Origin: Tyto alba
Taxonomy: Eukaryota; Chordata; Aves; Strigiformes; Tytonidae
Length of the DNA: 64,000 bases
NCBI RefSeq assembly: GCF_018691265.1
Contig: NW_024881282.1
Location: 52,521,122 to 52,585,121 of the forward strand
Direction of reading: 5' to 3'
A program made the position numbers and the translations under genes. The notes under the pieces are model-generated. The model did no database searches and had not been told where the DNA came from. It saw only the letters and a list, made by a program, of their open reading frames with translations. Numbering within the stretch: position 1 is the stretch's first letter; each line of letters opens with the position of its first letter. Shown in pieces: positions 49,701 to 62,994 of this stretch.

Positions 49701-51120
49701 AAAGGTTGAAATATAGTCCCTTCATTTTTATCGTTCATATCCCACCTGGAACATGAAGAATACTTTTGTAGTTAACATTAGTCCCATTATCATGATGGAA
49801 TAATGAAAGAAGAAAGGATTTATTTATTTTTATTTACAGTTCAGATGTGTAGTGTTGTTTGATGTCAGAATACCACACTTTTTAAAAATACTTAACCTTC
49901 ATCAGTCAGGCAGATAAATTCTAAAGACCCTTTTTAATCCGTTGAGGATGTTGCGCTTTTCTTATCTTTTTCAGAACAGATAATGGAAAACTTCAGCCTT
50001 GTTAAGAAATCTGGGACTATTATATTATAGAATTATAATTTTGACAATTTTCAATAATATTTTTTTCATAAATTGATGAATTTTATTTACTCCATTTGCA
50101 AAAAGCAAAATACTTTCCTCATTTGCTCAGTATCTGTATACTATGGTGACCATTTTCACGGGAAGAGTTCTAACAGATAGTAGACATAAGAAACATCCAT
50201 CACACAGTCTTACGCATGTATGCTCTTTGCCATTTTACTTGTGAGGATTAGGGAGAGGTAGTGGAGAGGCTGCTCTTGTGAGTGTGCAAATTATGAGGGC
50301 CATTAAGCAAATTGCATTTTGAAAGTCTGACATTTTTTTGAATAGATTCATGCAGGTAGTTTGTTCCTTTTGGACATACAAGGTACTCAAAAGTACCCAA
50401 CTGTCATTCACAACTAGCAAAGCTCAGAAAGATGTCCTTACAGAAAACCATTCTATTATTGACTTTTTGTTTAATTTCCAGTGTATAGAGGTAGAAACAG
50501 GACAGGCTTTCAGTCAAGGCATTGATCTAAAATGCTAAAGAGTGGGCTCAGTTCCTGATTCTGCTACAAATAACTTCCCTGCCACGATGCATGCTATTTC
50601 GAATACAGGTATGCTGTGTGGCAGGTCCAGGTCTGACACCAAACCCCTTTTGCATTGACATATGGATGCAACACCATGCTCAGGTGCTTTACTTTAGTAA
50701 AACTGGGGAGCAAGGTTGGGCTATGGACACTGAGTCAAGCACGCACTGACCCACAGTGTAAATGGGGAGGACATACCCTGTTATCCCAGCTGCCTTCATG
50801 GTGACAGCAGGTAGCCGGCCTTGGGCAGGGGAATTAGCTGAGAGACCCTTTCCAAGTGTGTCCTGGGTGCTTTTTACAGAAGCACATGGGTCTCACAGGC
50901 AGCTGCTGCCCGAGCTGTCCCTCCAGCTCTGAGCGTACGCTGCAGGAAGGCACGGACACCCTGCACCCCAAGTTGAGGGGGCTGTGGTCCTCGCCCAGCT
51001 CAGCAGGGCCTGGGACCCCGACTGGCTGGGCATGGGTTATGCTGTTAAATGTGGTTGAAATTGGCCAAAAGTTATTTGTGAGGAGACTGACAGCAGATGG
51101 GCAGTGTGGTTGCATAAATC
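43721..51120. other. Intergenic DNA
   Basis: No recognisable gene. It holds a poly-A stretch at about 44106-44118, a TATG/TGTA-rich microsatellite at 46200-46255 and a CCCT-type tract near 47985-48005. The open frame at 44444-44734 (-) includes a short hydrophobic stretch, but the opposite strand is equally open and no family is evident. Confidence 0.55.
46200..46255. repeat. TATG/TGTA microsatellite
   Basis: About 55 bases of imperfect alternating TG, TA and TATG units. It is a degenerate dinucleotide/tetranucleotide repeat. Confidence 0.75.
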
Positions 51121-51240
51121 TAGTTTCCTAAAGAAACTGGGTTAGGAAAGGAGGATAATAGCATTTCCCGACCACACAAGGATGTTGTGAGAATAAAAAC
51201 ATTTCTGATGGTGAAGTGCTCAGGTGTTAAGGGGATGGAG
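51121..51240 (-). mobile_element. MIR-like (CORE-type) SINE remnant
   Basis: The sequence follows the reverse complement of the 3' half of MIR-type SINEs: tagtttcct (51121), ggataatagcatttccc (51153-51169), acaaggatgttgtgagaata (51175-51194), then gtgaagtgctcagg. These correspond to the familiar cagtttcc / gataatag / cctcacagggttgttgtgaggat / aagcgctcag landmarks. The upstream half is too eroded to place. MIR-type SINEs are ancient in amniotes and sparse in birds. The assignment is by eye. Confidence 0.55.
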
Positions 51241-51275
51241 ACAATGCAAATTACTAGACAAATAAATTCATTTTA

Positions 51276-54200
51276 CCTTCTTTCCTTCCTCTTTGAAGTT
51301 GTGTACTAGAAATGGTTATTTACGGGCATATCTTTGGAGCCAGTAGCTCTGATAATACAGACTGTGTATGAAGTATCAGCAATGAATGAGCTGGGACGAT
51401 ATTCAGATTTTGTCCACTGAAACACTGAGCGTTTATGTGGCAAAACACAAGGATTCCTACTTATTTTTCCCTGAGAAGAGTGTGTTTAGAGTACAGCACT
51501 AATCCCTTTCTCCATAAGGTGCATAACTGAAAGCAATCAAATATACTTTCAATATTTTTAATTTTAGTGTATTTCTTTTCTTTGAATTTCAAAAAAATTA
51601 TGCATGTGTAATAGTGGGAAGAGCTTTGCAGTTCAAAACAAGAATGTTTGAGCCTCAGTCGTACACAACAGGTTGCTCTTTCTGAACAGAAAGGTAAGCA
51701 GCAGTAGATGATTATTAAAGCTCAGGTTCGTGAGAAGCCCAGACACTTCCAACAGGAATCAGAAAGAATTTGGGAAGCTGTACCAAGGCTGAGAGCCTCA
51801 AATCTGCTGCTCCTCCGCTGTCCAGTGCCACAGGGGATGAACCTGGAAGCGCTTCAGTTTTCCATTTCCAAACCCTGGGCAGGGGTAGCTCAGCTCCTGT
51901 GCTCAGGCAAGGTGGCCTCTGAGATGCCTGGCCACGCAGGCATCTGCCTTGGACTGAAGGTCTACTGGGACCTGTGGAGGAGATATTTCTCCTTGTCATA
52001 CTGTGCCTAACAAAACAGGTTACTCACTAACCCAGCAACAGCTCTTTTAATACCCAACAGCAGCAGGATGGGGAGAGCAACATGCTGCCTGTCCTGTGGT
52101 TGCCCCATGCACGTGAGGTGGGGCGAATCCTCCGTTCAGTTTTCCATGTTTCCATGCTTTGCTGGGGCAACCCCCATTGCTTAACAAAGGCAGAAATTAC
52201 TTGGCCAGGAAGAAGGAGCTGGTACATCTTTGTGCTCCTCAGGATCCAGGCATCTGCTCCAGCATCTTTTTATGCATCTTACCTAATGGCTTCTCCATCT
52301 ACAGGGCGGGCAGGAGCCTGGGTTGCTGTGGGCAGACAGGGAAATTGAATTTGGGTCTCCCACATGGTGGATGAGCACTCCTGCTGCTGCATTACTGTAT
52401 AAAGAAACATAGCTGCCCCTGCCAGCTGGCTATTAAGGGCATAAAAAAAGCAGGCTTGCTCTGCTTTTGAAGAAGAGAGGTTAGCCTCTGAGCTCAGAGG
52501 AGAGGGAGCCGTGGCATGCACCTCTTAAACCCTCTTTCTCCTCAGTGTGGGTTTTTCTGGAGCACTTCCAAAGACCGCTAACTCCCCCCGCGTGCTGGAG
52601 CTCAGCACCCAGGGAAAAGGTCTAGACTCTTGTATCCGTAACAGGCATCTCAAATTAGGTGGTGCAAGCCCTGGCATGTGGTGATTTGGCCCTGCAGTGC
52701 ATGTGTTTGTTTAAAGAGCTATATGCTGAGCCAGATCAGTGCCTATTGCATTAGTCATAACAAGCTTTCAAGATTATAAATGGGGAAAGTGCTGAGTAAC
52801 TTGTGATTCAGCCTTATTATGATTTTTAAGTACATATTACTAATACACTCCCTGCTATTACACTACTTCCCCCCCGATTTGACACCTACACCCGTTCCCT
52901 GCACAAAGCTGGAGCTGAGAAAGCTCCACTTATTTTCAGTAGCTGGTAGGAAATGTGGAGTTGGCTCATCCTCCATTTGGCATTTTTGTCACCCTCAAAA
53001 ACTTCCTTGTTTTAAACTGTTTACTCTGTGTCGAGATGTTTTCTGTAGAAAATAGTAGTGACAGAAACCAGCCAGTTTAAGGCAAAGCTGCAGGTTCTGT
53101 ATCTGCTGTATGTAGCAATCAGTACTTTTTGCCTTTGTATTTACCATGAGTTATCCACAGGATTTTTAAGGAAGGGTGAAAATTGAGCCATCAGGTGGTT
53201 TCTGTGGTAGAAGCTTGAATGTTTTATATATATAAAAAAAAGACAACTTTGTTTCTTTTGGCATTATCTTAGATGAAGTTAATGGTGGGTGGAGGCTTCC
53301 CGGGAAGGAAATGTGTAGGGGTAAAAAATGAAATTGTGGTGGGCCGCCACCCTGTAGGGCCTTGGTGGAAACCCTGAATAATTATCTGAATGGTTTGAGT
53401 TATGGAAGTTTGGGTCCTCTTCAGCCGGGGTTTTGCAGAGAAGCGTGTTTGTGCACCTTTCCATTGGCAGGAAGAACACCATCTCATTTTCACCTGAAGA
53501 GGGCAGACCCTTGCTCGCTGGAATTCAATTTGATCAACTTTACTTGAGACATCTCTTATGCCAAGAAAGGTCTCTTTTGAAGAAAGAAAGGTTATTTCTG
53601 TGGTAAGAGCCTGTAGTTCTGAAGTGCTGGGGGAGGCTGGGAGCAGCGCTGCCAGGCTCATAGGAGTTTCCTGAGCCAAGAATCATGCTCCTTCTCCCTA
53701 AATGGGGCTGTGACAGCTCCCAAAATTGGAGGCAGATCCCTGTGGCTCCCTTAGCAGTCAGCAGGAGGAGAGCAGCAGCCACAACCCCCGGCTCCCCTTC
53801 TTCCGCTTTCTCTCCAGGCGCTGTCAGGGAACCCTGGAGTAACCGGGCTCCTAATTTAGGCACCTCAGTTAAGCATCTGAAGTTAGAAGAGGTGAATCTG
53901 GGACCTGAAGTGCAGATTATATCCATGACATCAACCTAAGAAGTTCCTCTCCCTCCTCCTCAGTGCCATTGAACACCCAAGACCCCAAATTTTTTTGGCA
54001 CGGTTCCAGTTTGGGAACTCCAGCACATGGCCAGAGATGCTGCCAGTTTAGCATCATGCTGAAAAGTCAGTGCAGTGGTGTAGGTGAAGCCCTGGGGATG
54101 CTGAGGTGGACATCACAGCAGTCACACGAGTCAGGGGACAGAAGAAGGTTGTGTGTGCCCAGGCCAGAGCTGCAGCGAGGAACCTGCTGACTATGGACAT

Positions 54201-57200
54201 GAGAAATGCCACATCTGCAAAAGTGAGATTAGCAGATAAAAGCCATTTTTAGAAATTAGTACTGTAATAACCATGTGTTTCTCTGGAAACACTGGTGCTG
54301 TTTGTCCCCATCGGCAGAGTGGCTTGGTGGCTTGCCCAGGAGGGAGGGAGATGTGTGCTTGAGGTGCTCCTTGGTTCAAAGAACTTGAAACTTCAGCTTC
54401 TCTAGCCAGATGAGTACTTTGGTCACCAGGTTTAGGCTATTCTAGAGCAAAGCACCCCGCTGAAGCTGCACAGAAATATGCAATCCTCATGGATCTGGAA
54501 GAAGATCCTGCTAGAGAGGTGATTGCTCTAATCTTATGTCGAAGGGTCTTGACTGGAAGCAGGGGAACCCATTGGTCTGGTCCCTGCTTTCAGGCCTCTT
54601 CATAAATTTGTTTCAATCTGTAGATAGAGAAAAAAATTACATGGGAAGCAGGGCCTGGGATGCATCCTCTTTCTTCCACCACTCCCTCTGCACCACATCC
54701 ACACAGCCAAGCCCAGCAGTGGTCTGAGGACACCAAGAAAAGAAGGTCCATTGGGAAAGGAGGCACAGAGATGCCTGTTCTTTTCCTTGAGTCCAGACAG
54801 CCTCAGTGAGGAGAAAGATACATGTACAGTGTGCTCATCACCACCTTGGACATTTCAGGAAGACTTTTCCCAGCTACAATCTCCCTAGGAACTAGGAGTA
54901 GGACCTCATCTCCATGGCAGAGTGGTGAGGTGTGCTGAGATCCCATCCAGGGATTAACTCTGGGCCACCTCAGAAGGGTAGGTGCTGACTTTGAATGGAG
55001 ATTAATTTCACACCTTTGTCCATGGTTTGTAACCACCGGTGGAAAGTACCATCAGCTCTGCTCTGTATTAGTGTTGTGCCCTGCAAGAATACAGATGGCT
55101 GGAAAAGACCCTCACAATGTCTGTTAAATTCAGACAAAAGAAGACATGAACAAAAATAAAAAATTACAGAAGAGCTAGGGCTAGTGACTCATTTGTAGTA
55201 AATCTATGCAGCCCTTGAAGGCTTTAGTAGTATTGCTCTGGTATGCAACTGCCAGCGACGTGGGGGTGGGAGTGCCCGGCGCTGGTCAGGGTAAGCAAGG
55301 GATGGTACCTGAACCCTGTGTGCCAGCAGGTACATCTCTTACACGGTATCAGTTCCTTCTGCAATGCAGACAGACTGAAATGGTCAGTATTTCCTGTGAA
55401 AAATTAGAGCTTTCCATTTCATAATTTTCATTTCACTTTCTTTAAACATTTGGATATTTTCCAGTGCTTCCTGGTAGCTGCCATTATAATGCTGTTTTGA
55501 ACAGACTCATGTGAATCACTGTGCTGCCAGATTTAGAATTCATCCTAGAAATGCTCTGGCTCCTCTTTCTACTCTTTCTCCCAGTCCCTTGGGCATTACA
55601 CAAGCTTCCTCCAGATTTTATCTGGAGGTCCTCACCATACCACCTGACTCCATCTTTGTGGTGAAATCTAGTTATTACAAAACATCTTGACCTCTGAGAG
55701 GTTAAGCAGGCAAGCTTACAGTAAATCCAGAGACATTTGGGTAAGCATTTTCTGACAAAAACAGTTTTATGTATTTGCAGTTCAAGGTCTGGTTGGAAGT
55801 GCTGTTCATAGAAAACAGAAAGGCAAGAAATTCACATTTAGGAGTGGAAGGTTCACAATCAGGTTAAGGATATGGAAGGAAAAATAATGGTCTTAAGCAT
55901 TATTTTCTAAAGAATGTTCTCTTCCATAATGGGTGAGTTGCGTGCCAGTGTGGTACAATTTAACTATTTTAAGTTTGTGTCTCTAATCCTGGATGAGATT
56001 ATTTTCTACATTAGGGGAATGATCAAGAAGCATCTTTGGAACTATCTGTGATAATAAAGTAAGCCTTTGTGCATGTGCTCCTCCAGGATTGTGGCCAGAG
56101 TAGTAGGAGGTGCAGAGTACTGCAGGTCTTCAGGAAAGGTAGCCTGCTTCCTTCCTTCTTTGCTTTTTTGGAGGACATATCACAAGGTTCATGCTGTAGA
56201 ACCAGCTTCAGCTGGAAGCATCCTTTCTATAGATGTAATTTGTACAAGGTTTTGGCATCCTTATCTGCAAAATAATCAAAATTACAGACAACTTACAGAC
56301 TGTCTACTCAGCTGAGCATCCAGAGCTCATCCTGAAGATAAGCTATAGCCATCAAAGGGATTTGAGGCTCAGCCCTGCTAATTGTCTCGCTCTTTATCTT
56401 ACCACTTTATTTTTTATAGCTTTTCTTCTGTATGGTAGAAATCATTATGGCATTTTTTGGACTTGTACAGGAGTCACAGTTCTATTTTTTTCCCACTCTA
56501 GTGTTACACCTATAATGTAATAGGAACTGCAGTCTTGTTTGAATTACCATTGTGTTGCATTTGGATGCTGTTGAGTCTGGTGGTCAAAGCACTGGGAAAA
56601 GTAGCTCATAATCTGTGAAACACATGAACTGCATTCCTGCAACATTTAGAAATACTTGGCAGAGAGAGGGTGTTGACTGAAAGGGAGCAAGGCACCATTA
56701 CCTTCCCTTGTAGTTTACTTTGTATTATGGTGGCTAAGAATGCTGTTGCATAACAATTTTTAATTATATTTCTTTTAGGAGAAGAGGGTAGTTGCTTTAG
56801 CATAATAATCTCTTTTTTGTGTGTGGAAAGAACATATTCATCACCACACACCACTGCTCATTTCTCAGGCCATAACTGACAGCTTGAATGGAGAGAACCT
56901 ACTGAAACTGCAGGTAAAAATGACTGATCCTTTACTAGAAAGACCTTGACTGAGCTCTTAGGTTTTATTACCTATTGCAATGTTTATCCTCTGGGAAATC
57001 AATTTATTGAACTGAAAAATGTGGCAATATAATAACCAATACATCAGCTATAAACATCTCTTTTCCTTGCTGAGGACAGAAAAGAAAACAAACCTTACAT
57101 TCTATACTAAGCCCCACTAAGACAGTTTTAAATATGAAAAGGAATAAAAAATCGTAAGATTGAAAATGGCAGAACTTAATACAGAGTTGAACACTAGTGA

Positions 57201-58920
57201 ATACTCTGTCACCATGTCAGACTCTCAACTATCCAAGTCTTGGTGAGTTTATTTAGCCATAAGTGCTTCTTCCACATGGAGGATAGCAAAGGAAACCTTG
57301 AACCCTCAAACATCTCCATGTACATTCTTACCAAGCCCCATAGGATGTGATAGGATACATCATCATGTCATGCCATAAAAGCAAGTCTGATGGGCTGCAA
57401 TACAGCATTCTTGTTATTTTGGTCAGTTTGATCAGAAAAGCCACTGAAAGCTACTGCTATGACATGGTGCCCAGGGAAGACCTGCACCAAATACCTTGTG
57501 ATAGGGTAGAGCATGTCAGATGTGAGCACTCTGCAGCAGCTCACCCAGGAACCAGGCTTTTCTCAGGGTGGTACCCAAGGCTGCAGTAGCTGTGGGTAGC
57601 TCCTGATAATTTATAATCTAAACCAGTGTCTGTTTTCTTTTGCTGAAGAAGTCTTGAATCTCAGAGGTGGGATGGACTCAAGAAACTCTGTATTCTTTCT
57701 CCCATTGAAGCTCTGCACTCATTGCCAGCCCACTACTTATAGGTGATACTAATGTGTGACAGGTAATAGCTATAACAGCATATAAATATCAATTTATGAT
57801 AAGTATACTATCTGTGTCCCTGCAAAAGCCAGAAGGAGAAAGCCTCAGCACCTTGCTGATTCCTAAAGGGCATACACTTCAAAACGGCTTTTCATGTTAT
57901 CCCTTTCTCTTAAATGGTTAAGCTTGCTGCTCAATCGCACAACCATTTTCTTGTGGTCCAGCTGGCAGGTAGATATCAGCAGTTCTCTGGAATCACCTGG
58001 CAGTGCAGTCCCTGTTTACCTCTGGATAAAGGCCCTTGTGATCATGGTCCATACCACTGTCTTGGTCTGAAGGACGAGAAGATGTCAGTTCAGGTGATGA
58101 GATGTCTCTATGCTCAACTGGTAGTGGGAGGGAGAGGGAAGGGACAGGGCTATGAACCTCTCACCTCTCCTTTCCTACTAACACACACCAGCTATTCATA
58201 TTGTTTTTGTGTTTTCAAATCTTGTTATTAAGGAGGATGATAACAAGGATATCTTTAGGTAAAAAAGAGACTAATAATCTCACAGCCTACATCATTGTAC
58301 ATATTCAATACCACCTAAATTGCGATACATTGCTGGAAGAAAGCTGTGTTTATCCTCATGCAGTGGTTAAGATCTCCTTGTCTCTAGGCTCTGTAGCCAT
58401 GGGCTTCAGGGGCCATCTCTGGTAACAAAGGTGTAACACTCACTGTTGTGTTCAGGAGCATTTGTTACTGGGATTAGTAGTTTTCCCACAGGGTCTAGGA
58501 GCCCCAGCTATGGTGCAGAGCCCCGTTGTGCTCGGAGTTGTACGAATGTGTGATGGTGTTGCCTTTGTAATGTTTCAACTTGATCCACAAAAAAAAGGAG
58601 CCTGTGGGAGGAAGGTTTGTGTTGGCTGTAAACCAACACGTGCACAGTTTAATAACATACATCTATGTTCAGTGATTTCAGCTCTTATCTTTTAATTAGA
58701 AGCTATAGGACCCTAACCCAATTTTAAACAGCTTACAAGTGCAGATTTTATAGTCTTACCTTTTATTTTCTTTGTACTGAGGTGAAGTAGTGAGAAAAAT
58801 CACTGTTAAGGAAAAAGCCCTTGCAGTAACTATTACTCCTCAACAGATTTTAAGTTTTCCTACCAGCTTTGAAGCTGCTAGTTCCAGGTCTCCCTTAATT
58901 AGTCCTGGGAACAGAAGGAT
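51276..58920. other. Intergenic DNA
   Basis: No recognisable gene. The sequence is moderately richer in G+C between 51.7 and 54.8 kb. Open frames up to 136 codons (53269-53679, -) overlap open frames on the other strand and show no domain. A short stretch at 55085-55130 (ctggaaaagaccctc) resembles the start of an inverted CR1 tail but is too short to call. Confidence 0.5.
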
Positions 58921-58929
58921 TTGACAAAA

Positions 58930-59330
58930 GTGTGTTTTGCCAGTTTGAGAAGCCCTATCCTTATGAGGTCTTCAATTACATTAATTAATTAGTCTTATAT
59001 AATTCAATTCACACAGCTGAATAGACCTAATTAAAAATGAGTACATTTGCAAGATATCATGTTACAGCAGATTAAGGGTAATGAGTTCATTAAGCTCCAC
59101 GTGAAAACACTATCAGGATGAGGGTACAGGCTGCAACATGTTGAAGACACTCGCCGCCGAGGAAAGGAGGCTCTGCCAACAGAGATAGCCTATCTGCACC
59201 AAAAGCATTTACTTCAAAGATCACTGATAACATTGGAGGGCTTAATGAGGGTATATTTTTAAAATGTAAATAGGAGGATCTAGTGGGCACATAAATTGCA
59301 TAACACTCATAGTATACCCTCCGTGCTGGC
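58930..59330. promoter_or_regulatory. Candidate conserved non-coding element
   Basis: A complex, non-repetitive AT-rich block with clustered homeodomain-type cores (TTAATTAATTAG at 58981-58992 and CCTAATTAAAA near 59027) and an E-box, CACGTG, at 59098-59103. Open frames are short. The gene-poor flank of HMGA2 is a plausible place for distal enhancers. Conservation cannot be judged from one sequence, so this is only a candidate. Confidence 0.25.
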
Positions 59331-60255
59331 TTATGGAAGCAAAGAGGGAAAAAGTTAGCAGGTTATATCGCTCTCCCTATTTCGAAGGGGTTTTCTGCTT
59401 GTAGATCAAGCCCTATTAGTAGAGGAGTGCCTGGTTGTGCTTATTCACTGAAATAGTATCATAAGCTTGAAATAGCTGCCACACACCCCATTTGTCTGAG
59501 TACCCCTTCTTATGAGGGTAGTCCCAAAATGCTCAGCTGGTGACTGAAATAAATAAAAGGTGGCTCACAAAACTGTTGTGCTGCTCTGCTCTTAAAATTG
59601 TGAACTTTCGAAAAAACCTCTTTCAGATCACAATAACATAAAAAGCTTTATGGTAATACTGAAAACGGGATTTATTTTATGATATGCAGGACCGATAATT
59701 GATTCTTTAAAAGTTTGCTGTGTTTTCACATGAAACATTAAAATGTTATGTGCTGAACTGGCACACACAGGAAATTTTTAATATGCTGAAATAAAATGTG
59801 CTTAAATAACCCTCCACAATACTCTTGCATTCTTTGCTTTGCTTATATTGAGAACCAGCCGTCACTTTTAAGTTTTAATAAGTTTCATATGTTTTGTAGA
59901 GGAACTGTGTTTGGTTAATTCTAACCTTTAATTAGTAGCCTCTGGATTGGTGTATACCCCAGGCACGGGGATGTTATTAGTGTGAACTGAAAGCTATGTG
60001 TGTTACTCCATAACAGATCAAAACAAACCTTGTATGCTCTGACAGCATTAAACCCCACTGAGACCTGGTGCAGGATATGGTTTTCCACTTGCAAAAGAAA
60101 ATTGTAATTCACAAGACTTTGCCAGATGTTGTCCCCCTGATACTTCAGCTTCATTACATACCTACCGAGTAGGTGGTCACCTAAGGTAAAGCCAAGCATG
60201 CCCTGTTAGAGCATTTGCCAGACTAAATAATTTCTCTAGTTTTCTTATTTTTATT

Positions 60256-60277
60256 AAAAAAAAAAAAAAAAAAAAAA
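60256..60277. repeat. Poly-A tract (22 A)
   Basis: An uninterrupted run of 22 A preceded by T-rich sequence. No retroposon body is recognised. Confidence 0.9.
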
Positions 60278-61357
60278 GAACCATAACAACAAACATGAAA
60301 AGGACATACTGGAAAGTGGCTGTTTATTATGAATAGGATTCTGTTGTTTTCTGAGAGGAACGCAGACCTATGCTTATGATCTCTTATAAAGAGACAACTT
60401 AGAGTCTTAAATGAATGTGCTGAGGACTTGACTTCTGCTGAACAATGCCACTGCAGAGCATGCTGCACACTAAGTGCCTCAGCAGCCTGAAAGCATGAGA
60501 CAAACAGAACGAAGAGGGCAGGCGATAGCAACAGAATGCTTTGAAAGTGGACTTCAGAAGGCATTTTTTGTTAAAATTACTGGAACCAAATAGAAGTGTA
60601 TCCTAAATGAGAAAATAAAGTGTATCAGTGGTTGCTCATCCCTGGCATTTTGTTAGCATGTAGATAGCTGGCACAAACAGGTACTACTATACAAAATTAA
60701 AAAACCTTTCCCCCTCCTTCCCCCCACTCCAGAAAAAAAGGTGAAACTTTTCGTGGAAAAGAGAAATTTGAACAAAAAAAAATGTACTCAGACTTTACTC
60801 AAATATACTTTGGCAATAACTTTGGTGACCCTGCATTTGTGTCTACGTCCTCAGCTGTAAACACAGAAGCATCACCTACATGTTGTAAATGTTATTGTAA
60901 CTTTTGTGGTCCAAGAATATAAGTGAGGCAGGACTGTGGACAGAAAATAAAAGAGTTCCATAACTGGAAAACATGGAATAATTTTTAGACAACGTTCTTC
61001 AGTAATTCTATGTAAATTTTTGTAAGTAAAAGGAGAGGTTTCTGGTTTAGGATATGCAGATAGCTTTTATTTGTCCCAGGAGATGTTATAAGCATGCCAA
61101 ATAATGACTGCAAGTGCATTTTATACCATAAAAAGCATTAAGATGACTTTTAAAAGAAATTACATTCTGGACTTTTTGAGAAGAATTAGATAAACTTTGG
61201 ACTCTGAATGCCATAAGGGATTTATGGTATGACTGGTTGAAGACACAGAAATCTTATCTGCTGCCGTGGTGGAAACTAGCCTGTGAACATCAGACATTCG
61301 GTGACATACTTACATGATCTATTTTTGACCGAGCCTAATGTAAGCGTTGTGATGAAA

Positions 61358-61508
61358 GGGCAGGTCCTGCCAACGAGTCGGCACGTGAAGGAAGTGAAGT
61401 GCAAATGCCGGTGGTGCCACACAGCAGTCCTGCAGACAGCTTTCCTTCCAAGGGCAGCTCGACGGAGCTGTGTCTGTAGGCGCGGGTGCTTTCCGGCAGG
61501 ATCAGGCC
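61358..61508. mobile_element. Possible palindromic MITE-like element
   Basis: Terminal sequences at 61358-61371 (gggcaggtcctgcc) and 61495-61508 (ggcaggatcaggcc) are inverted repeats matching at 11 of 14 positions. They bound a CpG-containing segment of about 150 bases. The ends resemble the GGGCC-GATCC-GC termini of the better-preserved element at 62995-63110. The interior is too degraded to confirm a common family. Confidence 0.35.
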
Positions 61509-62294
61509 TGCCTGCATGCAGATAGGATTGCTTTATTGATCATTCTGGTGCTTGCCTGAATAACTTCTTGAGAAATGTATTGCAGCGTACAGTTCTTTTC
61601 TTCTGTAAAAAGCCCATGTAGCTTTAGTTCTATTGATGGGCTCCTCCATCAGGAAAGTCAATAGCTGTCATGGAAGTGATTTAAAACTAGTCACACATCA
61701 AGTCCTAGCTGTTTTATTACAGTACACAGATTGCAGTGTTATTTCTTTGTCTAGGAACACCAAACTGGCAGCCCATTTTGAGCAGTTGCCCCATATCTGT
61801 GTTTTCACACATCTTGGATTTAGTGGTATTACACTCTATGTCCATGTAATCGAGGAAAAAATCTTCTCATTGGCAGAAAAAGCAAATTATTTTTCTGAAC
61901 CTGGCTTTTAAGGGCTTCCAGCACTAAATTTTGTGTGTGAACAAAGCAACAAAATTTGCAGGCCAACCTGAGCTAAGATTTGAGGTTTGAGAATAAGTCT
62001 GAAAAGCCAGGCTAGTTTTTTCCCCTTGTTTCCCCTCTTTTCCCTTCCTCCTCCTTTTTAATAAACAGACCAAGGCAAATCTTTGAACAACTCTTTCTCT
62101 ACAGGTAAACACCACAGGTCATTTCCTTCAAGCATGTTATCTTCCTGAGATTAGACCTGGATTAATCTCTTCTTTAGACAAGTGACTTCCAACTCTTCGA
62201 CAGAAACCTGAACAGCATAAAAAACCTGTTCTGGTCAAAATTACAGATCAGCTGGAAGTTCACATCCAGTCTCACAGGATTTCCTCTGCAGGAC

Positions 62295-62312
62295 TGAATG
62301 AATGAATGAATG
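62295..62312. repeat. GAAT tetranucleotide repeat
   Basis: About four to five units of GAAT. It is a short microsatellite. Confidence 0.8.
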
Positions 62313-62994
62313 AGAGCCATTTTATTTGTCAATTATGTTGTTTGCCTCCAGAGGATAATAGCCAAGCAAATTAATTAGTGAAAATAAGCCACAAAACCAT
62401 CAAAACATTCAGGCAAAGCTTCACTCAAACTAACATGTTCAATGAAACTGAAACTTGGACTGGCAGCTCGGTGTTTTTACACTATTTGTTGATTCTACTG
62501 ACAGCTTTAATCATTGCTGAGCTGACACTTCAATGGTACAAATGAGTAAATAAAACGTCAGTTTTGCTTACGATGACATTGAACATAACTGTTCAACCTT
62601 GACAGGTCTATATTTGTAGACAAGAGAATCACTCCTTTAGACTTTCCTGCAAGAATAACACAGCTAAAATCTGCACAGCTACCACATACATGGCCTGTAA
62701 CCAATAAAAATCAGTTATTTTTATTTGCAATTCTTTGACAAAAACTAATGGTGTCACTTTTTTTCCTCTAGTCACAAGGGCAGAGCAGCCACAATGTGCA
62801 CACACCTCCAGATCTCGGAGCAAAAACCCCACCTCACCGAAACCGATGGGAGTCTCGCTATCAGCTCCTGTGGGCTCAGCGCTGGCTCTACGTTCAGTTC
62901 TAAGGATTATGTGAAACTCCGCATTTTTCTGCGAAAAATCCTGTGTCAAAGAGGTTCTTTGTTTAAGGCATAACCTGAGTTGTCTGTCAAATGT

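Noticed and set aside
50253..50493. Two GAGGTAG heptamers that would be let-7 target sites in a - strand transcript, suggesting the HMGA2 3' region
   Set aside because: Only two sites, and none of the other recognisable HMGA2 3' sequence or its last exon is nearby. The heptamers are expected by chance.
53269..53679. 136-codon - strand open frame
   Set aside because: Overlaps open + strand frames, has no recognisable domain, and its composition follows the local bases.
55085..55130. Short stretch resembling the start of an inverted CR1 tail
   Set aside because: About 25 matching bases with no continuation into CR1 body sequence. Too short to call.
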